A stretch of DNA of 64,000 bases from Lentinula raphanica (taxonomy: Eukaryota > Basidiomycota > Agaricomycetes > Agaricales > Omphalotaceae): NCBI GenBank assembly GCA_027919835.1, contig JANVFP010000047.1, positions 62,001 through 126,000 on the forward strand. Reading direction: 5' to 3'. Position 1 is the first letter of the stretch. Every line of letters starts with the position of its first letter. The translations under genes were made by a program, and so were the position numbers. Below the pieces are notes generated by a model. That model was given only the letters and a program-made list of their open reading frames with translations. It did no database searches and was not told the origin of the DNA. Positions 41,011-53,262 of this stretch are shown piece after piece.

Positions 41011-42501
41011 TTGACCATGCTCGATTCGTCTTTCGCTTCAACACAATCTTTGCCACCGACAGAGCCTCCAACGAGCTACCTTCCTTCAATAAAATCCTTA
41101 TCATCCTTCACAGACAATCAAAGGTTACACGAATGTCTTCTATATCTACGCCAAATCTATGTCCCAAACGTCCGAGGTTCTCGTCGACAAAACCGCCAAA
41201 AGTCTAGCTCTAGCACATCATCACCATTATCAACCATACGCAAAGACCCCTTCGAGCGCGCATACGCCCTCCGCTGGCTATCTGCTCTTACCCGGCTCAC
41301 CGATCATCATAATCATGATCCAACACCCTCAAATTCCTCTACCCCCTCCCTTTCCGAAATCCAAAACGACGCAGCAGCCTTGCTAGCGATCTTCGCCGGC
41401 ACAGCATCCGCAGGTAGCTTTCAACGACAGTTTGAATTCGATGGCGAAGACGAGGAAAAAGTTGGTATCAGTCGGAAGGTCCACATCACGCTGAACGACG
41501 TCCCTCTATCGGCTAACGCGTCGAATGGAGATTACTTTGGTAGCGTCGGCGCACAGACGTGGGGCGGAGCTTGCGTGTTGGCTGAGGAGATCGTACAGAG
41601 ACCGATCGGTTTCTTCCCTTGCCGCCGTCGTACGCGTTCTCCTGCGCCGCAGGAGGAAGAGGAAAAGAACGCGGAGGCTGATTCGTTTCGGTTTCCTGAG
41701 CAACAAGACCCGGTCCCTTTTCGCGTTTTAGAACTCGGAGCCGGTACTGGTCTCGTCAGTCTCGTCGCAGCAAAGGTCGCGGCTGCGATGATGTTGCAAG
41801 ATCCAAAGAAATATTCCAAAGTGGATATCATCGCTACGGATTATTACCCAACTGTGCTAGATAACCTCAAAGGCAACATCGAGGCCAATTTTCCAGTTCC
41901 GATTCCTTCATTGGACATATCATCTCGGTTCCTCGATTGGTCTTCGTTTTCCTCTTCTTCAGAGTCCGTGTCCAACTCCGATGCCGACGCGCACCTTCCA
42001 GCTCAAGGTCCACCGAGACCTCTCGATCTCGGTCATTTCGATCTAATACTCGGCGCCGACATTGTCTACGAGGCTTTGCATGCGTCATGGATCCGTAGCG
42101 TAGTCGAACAGACGCTGCGGAAGCCTGCGTTTTTGTCAAGAAACGACGACGACGACGGAAGAGCAGGTGTATTTCATCTTGTCATCCCCCTCCGGCCCTC
42201 GTTTAGTGCCGAATCGAGTACGATTGAGAGGGAATTTAGATTTGAGGGGAAGTCCGGAGTTGAAGATCGAGTTGGGGATGAGCTGGTTATACTTACGAGA
42301 GAAATCATATTATGTGACGCGGATGAAGATGACGATAATGGTAAGGAGGAGGATGGGGCTGAGTTTGATACAGATGTGGATGTACGGGATTCCGTTGGTA
42401 ATGACACGGTAGGAAATCAAGCCGAACAAGGGAACGTTGTACGGTATGCGTACTATGTTATCGGATGGGAAGGTACACCTGCAATTGGTGGAACTGGATG
42501 A
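41011..42501 (+). CDS. SAM-dependent protein-lysine methyltransferase (family 16 / METTL21-like)
   Basis: Single exon, 496 residues (M1 or M3 as start). The C-terminal half is a class I methyltransferase: VLELGAGTGLVSLVAAKVAA (motif I, Glu241 to Gly247), IIATDYYPTVLDNLKGNI (Asp277, ribose-binding acidic residue) and FDLILGADIVYEALHASWI (the DxVY-type catalytic motif of family 16 enzymes). The N-terminal ~170 residues are variable with Ser-rich stretches; an insertion lies between the TWGGACVLAEEI helix and motif I. Related enzymes methylate lysines of elongation factors, chaperones or ribosomal proteins. The substrate cannot be told from sequence. Confidence 0.85.
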   Translation: MTMLDSSFASTQSLPPTEPPTSYLPSIKSLSSFTDNQRLHECLLYLRQIYVPNVRGSRRQNRQKSSSSTSSPLSTIRKDPFERAYALRWLSALTRLTDHHNHDPTPSNSSTPSLSEIQNDAAALLAIFAGTASAGSFQRQFEFDGEDEEKVGISRKVHITLNDVPLSANASNGDYFGSVGAQTWGGACVLAEEIVQRPIGFFPCRRRTRSPAPQEEEEKNAEADSFRFPEQQDPVPFRVLELGAGTGLVSLVAAKVAAAMMLQDPKKYSKVDIIATDYYPTVLDNLKGNIEANFPVPIPSLDISSRFLDWSSFSSSSESVSNSDADAHLPAQGPPRPLDLGHFDLILGADIVYEALHASWIRSVVEQTLRKPAFLSRNDDDDGRAGVFHLVIPLRPSFSAESSTIEREFRFEGKSGVEDRVGDELVILTREIILCDADEDDDNGKEEDGAEFDTDVDVRDSVGNDTVGNQAEQGNVVRYAYYVIGWEGTPAIGGTG

Positions 42502-43377
42502 GTGCATAATACGACATGACAGAAAGGAATTCCGTACTAGATTGAGCTACATAATACATGTTCAACTCCAATTTGATGTTGGCAGTGGGCACAACATTGA
42601 GATATGATCGGAATTTGGAGAGTATATCAAGACGGTATATGTACCTTGAGCTAAAGTATACTTTCCTAGTATCTCGGAAAGTAAGCTTAACGATCTGTGG
42701 CGTATCTCAGTTCTGTACATACCACAAAAGATTCCGCCAGGCTAAGCCTTTCTAAGCCTTTACTTCAGTTCGTAAGTATGTAATTCTCAAATAACATACA
42801 AGCTCAGGTTCCGAATGGACCTCGCAAAAAACAGCGATGAGTACTGAAAGCGCTCATCCGAGTGGTCCGAAGAACTAGTGAGGGCAACGACGAACTAAAA
42901 TCGCATTAGATCGACGAAAGAGCAAGTGTACTATGTAATTCGTAGTAACTAGATACAAAATACTACGTACGGCAAGGGCTGGTGGGAGCAAGAAGAGCAT
43001 TTCACAATATGTAGCAGGATTATCTGTATGCATATAACTAACTCTATGAAAGGTATGGGGATTATACGAAAAGAACGATATGGATTAAGAGCGAGGGTGT
43101 AAGATGTAGGAATAACGAATGGAGGTAACAGTACTTGAGTCCTTTGGAGTTCGCGTTGTTACAACAAATATTGGGGGCGATACAAGGGAATGTACAAGAG
43201 TGCACACATACAGGACAGGATGTGAAGTGGGAGGGACTAGGCGAGGAAAAACGCGAAAGTTGTGAGCATAAAAGATCATCAAGAAGAAAGGGAACACAAA
43301 TCACAAGGTGCAGGATGCTGATCGTAGGAACCACATATTGGTTTTTACCTGGAAAGTGGGGAAGCAAGCAAAAGATT
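42502..43377. other. Convergent intergenic region
   Basis: No gene seen between the methyltransferase and the minus-strand proline-rich gene; overlapping short frames are unconvincing. Confidence 0.35.
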
Positions 43378-44034
43378 CTAGCAGACGGCGACGTTTCGTC
43401 GGGAGGTACAGAGCGAGAAGAGACGAGAGGTCAGGCTCTTGGCCTCACCTCCTGCTCTCGAATGTCTTCGCTTCTTTGGTTTTTCTTTCATCGCTTCCTT
43501 TTCGCCTTTCTCCTTCGAGTCCTTCTCCTCATCGTCATCCTTCTCCTTCTCAGCACCAGTAAACACAAACGCGGGGAGAGGAGGAACTGGCGGTGGAGGA
43601 CCATTGATCGTAGGACTAGCCGGAGGCGAACGATACGGACTAGCAAACTGCAGAGAGCGGCTATGAGCCAACGGTCTTCCAGAGCTAGTCGATGACCGAG
43701 ATGAGATCGAGACAAAGGACGGACTGGGAGGAGGAGAAGGTTTTAATATGCCTTTGGATGGCTGTCGTCCTAAGAGATCATGACCGAGTAAGAGTGAATT
43801 GTTGGTGGATGAGGGAGTGAACTCTGATGAGCAATGGGAAGTGTCGAGACTGTGAACGGAGCGAAGGACGTGTTTTTGCTTCGGCTGGGCGTCGTTGTTA
43901 CACGCTGCGGCGCTCATTGGACGGATGGACGCCTGAGAGCGTTTGGAGCGTATGGGAAGAGGGTTCAAGCTTATGCAGTGGTCTGGGGAAGGAGCTCGAG
44001 GAGGAGGAGACTCTGGTCGAGCGAAGATGGACAT
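43378..44034 (-). CDS. Proline-rich protein with GILK motif, inverted paralog 1
   Basis: 218 residues, single exon. Shared with the gene at 46498 in the same order: SIFARPESPPPRAPSPD at the start, LNPLP, RQPSKGILKPSPPPSP, SRSLQFASPYRSPPASPT and PPPPVPPLPAFVF. Between these the two differ. The C-terminus is charged (KEKDDDEEKDSKEKGEKE), then basic, and ends RLFSLCTSRRNVAVC. KGILK fits the SILK-type docking motif of protein phosphatase 1, a weak indication. Many SP sites suggest phosphorylation. Otherwise unrecognised and likely disordered. Confidence 0.65.
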   Translation of the reverse strand: MSIFARPESPPPRAPSPDHCISLNPLPIRSKRSQASIRPMSAAACNNDAQPKQKHVLRSVHSLDTSHCSSEFTPSSTNNSLLLGHDLLGRQPSKGILKPSPPPSPSFVSISSRSSTSSGRPLAHSRSLQFASPYRSPPASPTINGPPPPVPPLPAFVFTGAEKEKDDDEEKDSKEKGEKEAMKEKPKKRRHSRAGGEAKSLTSRLFSLCTSRRNVAVC

Positions 44035-46497
44035 TTTTGAGCAGAGTGGAGGGAAGGAGAAGAATTAGATGAAGGACGAGAAGCCTCCGTGCTTTATACT
44101 TTTATGTGACGCCTCGAGGGGGAATTATATGGGAATAACAAAAAAGAAAGAAACGGTTACCGAACATCTTCGAAACTCGTACATAAAAAAAAGTTGAAAC
44201 GCAAGAAAATAAAACAACAACGTGGCTATTTACGGAATAAGAGTTACCTGATCTGGGAATGTGAATTTGTTACCCGATTCGTCGCTGACTCGGTCGGATT
44301 TAAATTCTGATCATCCGTCTTCTTTTCTAACAGGCTCAAGCTTTTTTTACACAAAACTCTTTGTTCTCTCTTTGCACTTTGGGCAGTAGGTATCTATCGT
44401 CTTTCCACGTCAACTCGAATCAAGATAAATTCAATAGATTGTACAACATTCACCTCTTCACAGCATTTCACATTCCATTTCCGGTCTTTCCCCGACGCCC
44501 GTCGCCCATTCTGTGTTTTATCGATTCAGTCTCAGCACTTTTCCCTCGATCTTCCCGGTTGATATGACTGCGCCTGGACCCCATGCCTACGCCGCGAGCG
44601 TGAAATGGGTTAACGAGTCTCCACTCAACGATACGGTCTACGCATAATGGAGAATCGCACCCCCAATTGGCACCCACCACCACCACCACCACCACAATCC
44701 TAATTCAAATCATGAGTCCCGTCAAATAACTGTTGCTTCTAATTACCTGGCTAATCTCATTCTCTCTTTGACGTTCAATATATGCGCCACACTTGTTATA
44801 CGCTATACGCTATATTGCAGTAACCTAATCTACTTTCTGGGAGTCGGGACGATAATGCGGTCACCTTTCGCGCTTTTTCGCGCCAACGTAACCCGTCCGA
44901 CCCTGCCTCACCACTCTGACTCAATAGTCTTTTCGCCCACTGAGCACATATCGGGCTACATCGGGGGCACATTATGCGGCGCGGCATTCACATTATCACA
45001 CTCTTCGTGCTAAGGCTTGCCAACAGTTGCCAACCAACCTACGGTGTGCTAGTGTTGTGTGCTCCGGTGTGCTGTTTTCAGGCTGTTGTTGGACCCTAAT
45101 CAAACCATTGGACTTGGGAAATTTGAATTGAATTTCGGGTAAGATCCCTCAAAAGTCCCTGACAATGACACCTCCATTGACGCAATCATCAAGCCATTCC
45201 AACCTCGAGGCTCGAGGGTTGTTCGCCGTTGTAAAACGTTCTGAACCCTCTTGGTTTTTTCGTGGGTCAGTGGGTCGCTACTAGACGATAGAGTAAGTCA
45301 AGTTGATTCATCAGTTCGTTGCGAACGTCCTTTGAATCGCATACATACCATACTAATGCAAGTATTTTTCTGGCTTGCTGTTCAAGTGATGCAATGAGGC
45401 GAGCGAGGTCCGTCAGTAAGTATACGAAAAATTCGAATCCCGCCAAAGTCCACACGAGGCCACGAGTCGGGCGGGAGACCGCAATCACTCCACTCATATC
45501 GCCTTTCAGTCTAGTGTGAACACTGAAGTACTGATAGATATATCGATACTCGGTGCTAACGGTACGAAGAACCCGCAAGCAAGTCAGCGAGATGTGACGG
45601 AGAGGGTATTGCACGATACTAGGAAGGATACCTTGAAACCTACGCAGTGTCTATGTATGGGTGGTAAGAGTCACCATGTATCGAAAGGGAAAGGACGACT
45701 GGGTCGGACTCTTCTGAGTTCTCTGTGCTTCGTTGGCACGAAACGGACGAAGGACGTGAAAAGAAGAGAAAAGAAGCCCCTTGGAGAGAATCATCGGCAG
45801 AGCGCTCGAGTGGCTTCTTTAACGATTGCTGTCGCTTTGTGGGACCAGGAGCTAACATCTAATTGTAGTCAGTCATTCACAGAGTCAACAAAACGTTCAT
45901 CTCCCGCTTTCAAGCTTGACTGATGCTCTGGGTGTCTAGGCAGGAGACTGAAAGAGCCATTTTGGGCAAGGTGGGTGCTGGTATCAAGATGCTCGGCGTA
46001 TTCGGATGGGATAGAATTCGAGAAATGGAGGTGAATGAATAGGATGGACGGTGAACCCAGGGTTTGTTTCCTTTAGTGGACAACAATGAAAGGTATGAAG
46101 ATGTCAATCTAGCTTCCATTGTCTAGTGATCCTGGGCGTCAGTATAAGACTCCAAGAGTGCATCTCAAGAGTGGAAGTCTCCAGGACGTCAAGAGAAAGA
46201 AGACAGTTGACGATTTTTTTTTGAAAGTTGGAAGAGCCTTGAGGCCAACCGTTGTCCGTTAACGTCGGTACGTCGTCGTCAAAAATGACTAAAATAGATA
46301 ATTTAAATTAAAAAGCAGGTTGAAGATCCTCTGAAAAATTACTTCTTTCGGTGCCGACTGCGAGTATCCGAGCAGATCTTTTTCCTATTTCGGAATTAAT
46401 CTAACAACGGCTCCGCTCGTTCCAAAAAGGGCGTATCAATCGGACCCTCTTATTTCTCTTTATATAAGAAGACTAGAATTCACTTCAAAAGCTTTCA
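44035..46497. other. Shared upstream region of the two proline-rich paralogs
   Basis: About 2.4 kb without a convincing gene. Frames at 45267-45614 (minus) and 45516-45923 (plus) overlap and lack motifs. It is the common upstream region of two divergent paralogs. Confidence 0.35.
46461..46467 (+). promoter_or_regulatory. TATA box of the proline-rich gene
   Basis: TATATAA, 30 bases before the ATG at 46498, after a pyrimidine-rich stretch. So short a distance would imply a very short leader. Confidence 0.5.
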
Positions 46498-47148
46498 ATG
46501 GCGTCTATATTCTCAAGACCAGTCTCTCCTCCCCCACGCGCTCTCTCCCCAGACTTGGGTGCTCTTAATCCTTTGCCACTACCACCAGCGCGTTCGAAGA
46601 GATCGTCAGAAAGAGCGACGATGACGATGACGACGACGACGACGACGACAATCACACGATCTCCTCCTCGTCCCCTCAGGCGTCCATCCAAAGGCATCCT
46701 TAAACCAACTCCTCCACCAAGCCCTGCCTCTCCTCACTCTTTCACATCCTCATCATCTTCCACCTCATCCACCTCATCCACTCACTCTCTGAGCCACCGT
46801 CGCTCACTCCAATTCGCCATCCCATACCGTTCTCCTCCCGCTTCACCAACTCTAGCCTCTCCTCCGCCACCCGTGCCTCCTATCCCTGCCTTCGTCTTGG
46901 ACAGTGGCGCGTCTACTAGATCTCATCATTCCACGCCGCCGATGACGACCAAGACAAAGACGACGTCGACGGACAACACGCCACCGCCGCCTCCTCGACC
47001 TGCACGTAGTCCTCAGCGGGAAGTCCAGGACCAGGAAAGGCCACGTGGAGGGGGAGGGATGACATGCTCACAGTTTATGTCTGTCCATGGAACTCAGCCT
47101 CCGAGTTCCAGGCGGAGAAATCCTGCTCAGGCTATCAATGCTGCTTGA
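46498..47148 (+). CDS. Proline-rich protein with GILK motif, inverted paralog 2
   Basis: 216 residues, single exon, diverging from the gene at 43378. Conserved blocks: SIFSRPVSPPPRALSPD, LNPLPL, RRPSKGILKPTPPPSP, RRSLQFAIPYRSPPASPT and PPPPVPPIPAFVL. A microsatellite of (ACG)n at ~46617-46650 encodes a Met/Thr run (MTMTTTTTTTI). The C-terminus is Pro/Arg-rich and unrelated to that of its paralog. Likely intrinsically disordered; function unknown. Confidence 0.65.
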   Translation: MASIFSRPVSPPPRALSPDLGALNPLPLPPARSKRSSERATMTMTTTTTTTITRSPPRPLRRPSKGILKPTPPPSPASPHSFTSSSSSTSSTSSTHSLSHRRSLQFAIPYRSPPASPTLASPPPPVPPIPAFVLDSGASTRSHHSTPPMTTKTKTTSTDNTPPPPPRPARSPQREVQDQERPRGGGGMTCSQFMSVHGTQPPSSRRRNPAQAINAA

Positions 47149-48278
47149 ATGATGATGATACCCCTCATCTCCAGCGCCTTTTAGGTTTTATGCATATGTT
47201 CTTGGAGCCCCATGGGAGCCCCTTGCATTTCTTGAATCTTGTTTGTTCGTTCTCCTCCCGTCTGACAGTCACTCGATGACGCTTTTGTTATTTATCAGTA
47301 CTTACATCCTTACCTTTCGACCTTGTCCTTGCCTCATACTAATGATACTTACTTTCGCCCTTTGTATATTTTGATATTCGAAAAATCTTTAGTAAGTAGT
47401 ATAGTTAACCGTACGTAGGATCACAAACTAGTTACAACGATAACGATGAAAATGTAACGATCATGAACTTGTATTGTTTTCCAAATTCCGAGCACCCAAC
47501 AGTGAGTAGTACGACTACGACCACAGGACGGCGTTGAAAGCCCTTGACACTTACAAGCCCTCGGCGTGGCGTTGAAACTTTTGGGCTTCGGGGCAGGTAA
47601 GTAATGTACTCAAAACCGAGAATAATATATTACTCAATAGAAGCCCGGCGCGCTGTGCATTGTGCACGGAAGTCTGAAGGAAACTTCACACTGTAAACTA
47701 TCAGAGTGACCGCAATGGACGGTACTGAACACATCACGAATCAACTTGAAGCGCAGTCAACGTTCAGTATAAAGTAAAGTGACGCCCGTGGTTCTATTGA
47801 GGATCTCTATTGTCCTTCATCCCAACCCTTTGCAAACAACTCCTTGGAAGTTGTCAATGTGCACCTGAAACCGCGGAAAGATTCACATTTCTCGGATAAA
47901 CGAGACCTCCGTGGTGCTGTGACCATCTTGCTTCAAGACGGTTACATACCGTCGCCTGGAACCACCCAGTATACTCGACATCGTAACTCTCATTCAGTAT
48001 CTGGTGTCGGGATCTCACCGTTTCGGGCATTGTTCAATATTCTGTATCGTCGTGTTGTTAAAGTTTTGCAGAGCTGAACAAGAACTAGTAGGTATAAATC
48101 AACTCCGTTGGTAAAAAGCCGTCCAAGAAGACAATAAATAAAACCCCAAATCCACCGTTCAACCTTCTTCCCTTCCGTGTCCGAGGACTTGTACAAGGGC
48201 TCCTTAAACTGGATTTACTTACTTATCGATAGCATCGTCTTCTTTCTTGCGCGGCTTTTGATCTTTGTTGTTCTTTCC
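47149..48278. other. Intergenic region
   Basis: About 1.1 kb between convergent genes; no gene, repeat or RNA recognised. Confidence 0.35.
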
Positions 48279-51200
48279 TCATAACACGAGCTAACAAACA
48301 CGCGCAAGGCGGGCTAAGTTTAGGAACCATGAGACAAACGAACAAACTCACATGGGCCACTGAGAGACGGGTAAACCAACGTCAGAAAAAAATCCGGGAA
48401 AAAAAGGATGATAAAATCGAAATAAGTCCCTTGTCAGCAATGATCCCTATCTCAATACGACAGTAAAACAACGGGCTTACGGTGTCCACCAACGACCGGC
48501 CGTGCTCTAAATCCTTCTGGAGCACCCGCGATGGTATCATACCAATCACCAAACGGAGCATTGTTCGTTCCGCTCGACGCCCACTTGTAAACAGCCTCAA
48601 TGAAGATATCCCGTGCGGCGGTGTTGGTCATGAGGGTTGATGTCCAGATTTGCCAATCTAGGAAAAGGGTGTTGAGTAAGTAGGGTTGACGACGGACTTG
48701 TAGGGATATAGGCTGATATAGGAAAGTAGGTGGATATGTGGATGAGGGTTTCTTATTCACCTGTTTTTGTATATGTATGCCTGAATAGCAAGGCCGAATG
48801 GTTGTGAATAAAATGCTTCCTGTCACTCAGAAGATATACAACTTACCGTGTGTCCAATGGTACACCGAACGAATCTGTTGAGAAAAATCAACTTCTGTAG
48901 GATCGAGAAGTTATGGAAAGGATGAGTACTGACTGTCAACGGTAGGATACCAAGCCGTTTCTATTTCAATAGAATGAGCTCCAATGAACAAGAGAAAGAC
49001 ACAAGAAGGAAGCAGACGCACGTTCATCATATACGGATTCGGGGAACAAATTCAAGCCTAATAATTTGTCTCCAAAGAGGTTGTAGGAAAGCCCCCAAGA
49101 GCTCTCATCATTGTACTGCAAACGTGACAACCATAGGTCAAAGCAGTAGACAAGGTTCAGAGCCCAATACTCACATCAAGAGTCAGATGTGGCCCTGTAG
49201 TAGATGTCGCGAATGTCTGCCACTTCGTAACATAGCTCGATGCAATGGACTAGAGATCAACAACCGTCAACAATAGTAGCATACCAGGAAGAGTTTCGAG
49301 TTACACTATAGTTACTCTGTTGCGCGGTATTGCCCAAGATGCCCCAGATTTCTGACATTGCTTTGATCCCGACGATACCTTTGATGGCGAGGTTAGTCTG
49401 GTTCGCCAATGAGCCAGCAAAATCGTCAGTCGATATTTGGTTGCCCGGGATCAAAGAATCAGTAATGAGGTATTGAGTCCACTGGTCTAAAAGGTTCGTC
49501 TGGAGGAAGAAACGTGAGCACGACCTAAACAAAGGGAACCACAAATGACGGAGGGCACATACGTATGCCGCGAGCTGAGAATTGTCGCCGGTTTTTTGGG
49601 CGTAGCTCAACGCCATCATGAGCATGTTACCGCATTCTGAAAGTGATCGTTGAGTAAGGATTTGGAGACGTTTAAGGAAGATAGATGACCTTCAACTGGC
49701 ATTGCTTCATCCCCACCATCATTGTGTCCGAGTGCTTTAGGATAGCTTGCTCCTACAGCTCGTAATCAGTATCCTGTCTCAATGTGACGAAACCAAGACT
49801 ACTGCTCACCTAGATCGTGCACACTCCATTTATTAGGGTAAAGACCAGTTTCCTGGTAACGGAATAGTCCCTCGAGAAGGTATTTTCCAAGAGCTGGGTT
49901 GGTATATAGATAAATGGGCCATGCGGGATTGATCACGTCTACCGTGTTCACGTTTCCGTCGCTAGATATTTCTAATGAAAGTCTTAGCCAAACGAATCCG
50001 AGGAAAGAACAACAAGAAGTGAAAAAGAACCTTTCAGGAAAACCAAAACATCACTCGTGTTCCATGCTCCACTTGACTCTTTGCTGATCGTAATTTCATT
50101 CGCACCGAGGGACTGACGGATAGATAGTGCGACGATGGCCGCGTATTCTGCAGAAATCGCGCTGGCATCACTTTGCACTTTGGCATCGAAAGTATTCGCT
50201 CTGGTCAACGCTGCACTATAGTCTCCAAGGAAGGCCGATATCTGATTTACGATAGCCCAGTCAATCAAAACCGAAAACAGCGTGGAACAAATTTACTATC
50301 CACACACCACATCAGCAGGCGATGAATATTCGCTCCAAAAGTACACGCTTCGTGCTTGAGTCCCACCAACGACGACATATTCCAGAGCTGGGTCTCGAAT
50401 GTGTCCAACAGAATAAATCACAGCATCGGACGCGGTACTGCCAACACTGCCAAGGTCATGGGCTAAACCAAAAACGGGCCAGTCATTGCTGACAGCGCGG
50501 AAGTTGGTGTCTTTGGTGTTTGCGAGTACTCCGTTGTTGATGAATTGCGCGCGGACGACAATGTCTTGTCCAGTTTGATAGGTTGCGGACACGGTCTGGG
50601 TGTACAATGATGAGATTGATGAACATGCCAGCGCGGTAGTGGGTAATTAAAGGTGTGAACTCACATTGGGCGTAGAGTAGAAGGCTGATCCATATTGTGT
50701 GTGATCGCTAACTTCTCTGGGAAAGAGAAAAGGTCGAAACAAGACACGTAAATACGCCACCCTTGAACTCTTACCCATACACCGTCGGTGATGTCAACTG
50801 AACTTGATGCGTCAGAATATCGCCAGTCGTAGTTGTCCAATTAACGGTCAACGAATCATCACCAGAAACCCATTCAGCACTGATATCAGAGTAGACCTGA
50901 ACGGAATGCGTCGCTCCATCCGTAGATGCCGCAGAGACAGCCATATAGGAGAATGGGATGGATTGTTTGACAAGATCGGTCGGCTGCGTTGAGTAACCGT
51001 CAGACGTAAATTACGTCTGATTGATACAAAACATACCTCGACTGGGCTGAGAAACTTGACGGTTACATCGATGGGACCAGCAGAAAGGACGAATGTGCTT
51101 TGAGTGGAAGTAAACTAGTCGCAGAAAGGTCAGATTAAGCATGCCGTCAGCATTGAAGAGAGTTATACCGAGAAACTCTGTTGCGTGGCTTGACTGAAGG

Positions 51201-51526
51201 TTGCACCGGACACGGCGGGAGCTCCCAAGAAGCTGTAAGCAACCCCATCAACCTTTACGAAGCCTGCCCATCCAAGGATCTATCAAGCCGTATCATGAGC
51301 GAAAGGATGGTGTGACCGTGTCAAATCGTTCACATACAGAACCGGTCCAGAATTCCGGCCAAACAGAGTTGAGAGCTGCACCACTACCTTGTGGGAGCCA
51401 GCAAGACAGATAGGGCGTCCTTACTGCAAGCGGGATGGACGGAGGGTTGAATGGCGTTGATGTCCACGCGTGGACCGCAGAGAGAAGGAATGCAAAGTAA
51501 GGAATGAGATGCAGAGACCGCATCAT
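48279..51526 (-). CDS. gtaA: GtaA-type glutaminase (DUF5127/DUF4965/DUF1793), secreted
   Basis: Many-exon gene starting at 51526 with signal peptide MMRSLHLIPYFAFLLSAVHA. The mature start TPFNPPSIPLAVRTPYLSCW is the family hallmark. Later blocks include LDQWTQYLITDSLIPGNQ, STDDFAGSLANQTNLAIKGI, SYNLFGDKLLGLNLFP, VPLDTRW, then DWQIWTSTLMTN and RARPVVGGH. By comparison with the paralog at the right edge, the last exons give GGHLAHLVL and a TGA at 48279, so this copy is a soluble secreted form. Aspergillus GtaA hydrolyses glutamine to glutamate outside the cell. About 15 short introns; not every border was fixed. Confidence 0.85.
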
Positions 51527-52486
51527 TGAGGAAGAGAGGGTGGAAAAGGCGAGGAATGTAGTCAGGCCTGTCCAAGGCACGGTTTTATAGTTTTCTTGGG
51601 TTTCATTATTCTACCGCCAGGGCGTGGATCATTCGCTATATTTCTGTTGGCCGACGGCGTCATTGCAACTCTAGAATTGTAGAAAGAAGAAGTTGAGTAG
51701 AATCATAAGACCAAGAACTGCATGACTGAACGAAACCCAGAGCAGTAGGTTTATACTTAGAATCCATGGCACGAGGGATAATCATACAGCAATCCTCGAG
51801 GAAAAGACGAGCAAGTGACGATTTCTGATGAAATTCATCGAAAACCAATGTTGGTTTTCAATTGGTACCCGGGAGACAGCGTGAGGTTGAGAACCGTTGA
51901 TTCATATTCTCATGTGGAGGAGTTGATTTTTGCAAGGTGGTATATTCAAGAGAATCAGATGTTCACGTACGAGATCAAGAATGAGTAAAGTGGGCAGTGA
52001 CTCCGAGTGTTATTCCGAGTAGGGTTAGGGTCAATAATTGATGACATTTCCTTGGCATCCCTCCTCCGGATATTTTCGACGAATATCGTGAAGTCAACTG
52101 TCAGAAACTCCTAGTCTATGTACATAAATTCATGCTGGCTCATGGGAGCGGTTCAGAATATCTATGGACTTCTGCAGCCTCAAAACAAAATTTCTCGGAG
52201 CAAGCAAATCATTCGAGATAATCTTGGATGAGTACTATGTAGGTCAAAATCTATCGATATCGTGATTCTTCGTGCGTGTATGTACAAGGCGAGAGAGATA
52301 TTCAAAATCTTAACGAGAGTTGTGGCCGCAATATCGACGAGCGCGACCAAGGATATAAATTTTCTGCCCAGAAGCGAGATGATCTATGTATGAAGTCGAT
52401 TCATCAGCGTATTGTAGTATACGCATAACCAGACAAGGAAAGGAAGGATACACTCACCATCACACATGGGCAGGCAATGTTTTGAA
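51527..52486. other. Upstream region of the glutaminase gene
   Basis: No gene supported. It contains TTCTTTC-type pyrimidine tracts and no clear TATA element. Confidence 0.3.
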
Positions 52487-52753
52487 TCAGAAACTCCAGA
52501 ATTTCTTCAATCCCTCGAACGATGATTTTCGGCGTGTCTGTACAAGGTCCTTTGTTTCCCCTCCTTCCTCTGATTCAGCATCGGTCGAGCTCCAGAGCAT
52601 CGGCCGCAACACTTCCCAGAGTTGCCCATAAATATCGTGTGATTCTCGTGGATCAGAAGCAGAGGGTACGAACAGGCCCAACCCATTAAACGGAGAAGTT
52701 CGTGAAGGAGTGGATTGGAAAAGAGTCAAAGTCATAGGACTGTCTGAAGACAT
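52487..52753 (-). CDS. Small hypothetical protein
   Basis: 88-residue open frame starting MSSDSPMTLTLFQSTPSRTS. It contains ESHDIYGQLWEVLRPMLWSS and an acidic stretch (DAESEEGGE), ends with EGLKKFWSF and a stop. No family recognised, no signal peptide or membrane segment. The ATG context is acceptable and ~500 bases of non-coding DNA lie upstream. It could be the first exon of a larger gene, because a donor-like GGTGAGT follows in another frame at ~52457. Confidence 0.35.
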   Translation of the reverse strand: MSSDSPMTLTLFQSTPSRTSPFNGLGLFVPSASDPRESHDIYGQLWEVLRPMLWSSTDAESEEGGETKDLVQTRRKSSFEGLKKFWSF

Positions 52754-53262
52754 CGTTCGTGATGGGATGCTGAGCGCTGCGATATTGGGCGTTATGGAGG
52801 GGTATAAAGTCGATAGGGTATAAGGGAATGCGTTTACAGAGTCAGAGGGATGCAGGAGTTGAGGGACTGAGATCCTGATAATCTACCTTGACTATGAAGA
52901 ATCCATCTTAAATCCCTGGCGAGGAGGGGTTTCCAGGGCGGCATGGTAACCTCCCAAAGTAAATGAATCCATGAATCCTATTGGATGCTCACCGGACTTG
53001 ACCAAAAGTGGTAAGATGATTTCCTATTTCGGAACAAGAACAGAAAACGACCTTTGTACCAATACGAGCAACAAGAACATGTTTGCTTCTGTGGTTTTAT
53101 ACCTCTTACACACTTCTCGTCTTGATTCCGACAGTCTCGACTGGATGAAAATACAAAGTCGAGCACAACCGTACGGTACTTGTCAATAGAAGCTACGACG
53201 CGAGATATGAGTATTTCGTCGAGGACAAGGGTCTACATTTACTTATCAGAGAAACCTCTCAC
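52754..53262. other. Intergenic region
   Basis: No gene seen; short frames only. Confidence 0.3.

Noticed and set aside
45427..45460. TTCGAATCC-like stretch suggesting a tRNA T-arm
   Set aside because: No acceptor, D or anticodon stems could be drawn around it.
45267..45614. 115-residue minus-strand frame between the proline-rich paralogs
   Set aside because: Hydrophobic in part but without recognisable motif; contains splice-like sites that break it, and it overlaps a plus-strand frame of equal quality.
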